Source of the DNA: Streptomyces sp. NBC_00457
GTDB lineage: Bacteria > Actinomycetota > Actinomycetes > Streptomycetales > Streptomycetaceae
Length of the DNA stretch: 64,000 bases
Assembly: GCF_036014015.1 (NCBI RefSeq)
Contig: NZ_CP107905.1
Location: forward strand, 8,370,001-8,434,000
Reading direction: 5' to 3'
Shown here: positions 63,565 to 64,000 of the stretch, one piece after another
Numbering within the stretch: the stretch's first letter is position 1
How the letters are laid out: every line of letters starts with the position of its first letter
Notes under the pieces: model-generated
Seen by the model: only the letters and a program-made list of their open reading frames with translations
Database searches by the model: none
What the model was told of the DNA's origin: nothing
Position numbers and translations under genes: made by a program

Positions 63565-64000
63565 ATGAGACGTTCCCGAATTGCCGTATACGTCAGTTCA
63601 CTCCTCCTGGCCGTCGGTGTCACCCTCACCGGATCGCCCGCCGCGCAGGCCGCCCAACCCGCCGCAGAAGGCGGCTATGTGGCCCTCGGCGACTCCTATT
63701 CCTCCGGACTCGGCGCGGGGAGCTACCTGGCCCCCAGCGGTGAGTGCAAGCGCAGCACGAGGTCGTACGCCTACCTCTGGGCCGCCGCCAACTCACCCTC
63801 GACGTTCGACTTCACCGCCTGCGCGGGCGCCCGAACGGATGATGTTCTGGCGAGTCAGCTCGGCCCGCTCAGCGCCGCCACGTCCCTCGTCTCCATCACC
63901 ATCGGCGGCAACGACGCCGGCTTCATGAACGTGATGGTCACCTGTGTGCTGCAGTCCGACAGCGCCTGTGTCTCCCGCGTCAACACCGCCCGGGCGTACG
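63565..64000 (+). CDS. Secreted SGNH/GDSL lipase (3' end outside window)
   Basis: First 145 residues only. Signal peptide (VYVSSLLLAVGVTLTGSPAA), block I YVALGDSYSSGLGAGSYLAP with the catalytic Ser, and block III TIGGNDAGFMNVMVTCVLQS. ATG 63565 after AGGGAGGTTCC; the frame is open to the window end. Matches the single-domain SGNH lipases of Streptomyces (SCO1725 type, from memory). Confidence 0.87.
   Translation, partial: MRRSRIAVYVSSLLLAVGVTLTGSPAAQAAQPAAEGGYVALGDSYSSGLGAGSYLAPSGECKRSTRSYAYLWAAANSPSTFDFTACAGARTDDVLASQLGPLSAATSLVSITIGGNDAGFMNVMVTCVLQSDSACVSRVNTARAY

Overview
The window is a high-GC actinobacterial chromosome segment that reads as Streptomyces. The signs are codon use, frequent GTG starts and 4-bp ATGA/GTGA overlaps, apparently leaderless genes, two Rpf/LysM cell-wall hydrolases, an SflA-type SepF paralogue, streptogrisin-like proteases, a LAETG-anchored AA10 enzyme and a DnaE2 cassette. 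The gene order (scpB, rluB, aroH, tyrA, cmk, plsC, der, then sflA, dnaE2 and an SGNH lipase) matches from memory the S. coelicolor core around SCO1769 to SCO1725; no search was run.

Layout. 1-7.3 kb: end of scpB, rluB, an ECF sigma factor coupled to a mycothiol-dependent isomerase-like gene, a drug-efflux MFS gene with a hairpin over its ribosome binding site, then an NrtR-like Nudix regulator with a perfect upstream palindrome, an ADP-ribosylglycohydrolase and a nucleotidyltransferase that converges on a second family member. 8-9.7 kb: Rieske lipoprotein and membrane partner. 9.9-14.5 kb: aroH-tyrA, cmk-plsC, der. 16.3-17.8 kb: two Rpf/LysM genes. 17.6-23.7 kb: branched-chain-amino-acid-type ABC transporter in which both permeases and one ATPase are fused in one 988-residue protein, with a divergent lipoprotein and substrate-binding protein. 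23.8-32.8 kb: WYL regulator, solitary ctaD, I78 inhibitor, PAP2 phosphatase, PIG-V-like glycosyltransferase, MFS pump, glutaryl-CoA-dehydrogenase-like gene. 32.8-40.4 kb: sflA, two S1 proteases flanking a hydrolase and a slipin, a RecF-like ATPase, a DUF3533-like membrane protein.

40.67-49.03 kb is a compact one-directional module of phage-tail genes only: tail terminator, tail tube, two-frame tail assembly chaperone with a GGGGGAA slippery site, coiled-coil protein, very short tape measure with a six-fold 14-residue repeat, distal tail protein, two paralogous fibre-like proteins with shared N-termini and different C-termini, a Gp37-like tail protein and a small terminal ORF. No capsid, portal, terminase, integrase, sheath or lysis gene is visible, and an exact 14-bp direct repeat lies just outside both ends. 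It could be a domesticated non-contractile (F-type, tailocin-like) particle; this is the main discovery candidate.

49.1-53.5 kb: a LexA-type box precedes dnaE2, coupled to a Y-family-like protein lacking the catalytic carboxylates (ImuB-like). 53.5-64 kb: cupin/MarR pair with twin operators, secreted lipase, sortase-anchored LPMO, GNAT and methyltransferase genes, a 44-residue small ORF with a strong ribosome binding site, DUF402, GntR, DUF72, an AAA ATPase, a secreted subtilisin and the start of an SGNH lipase. No rRNA, tRNA, CRISPR array or insertion sequence was found.
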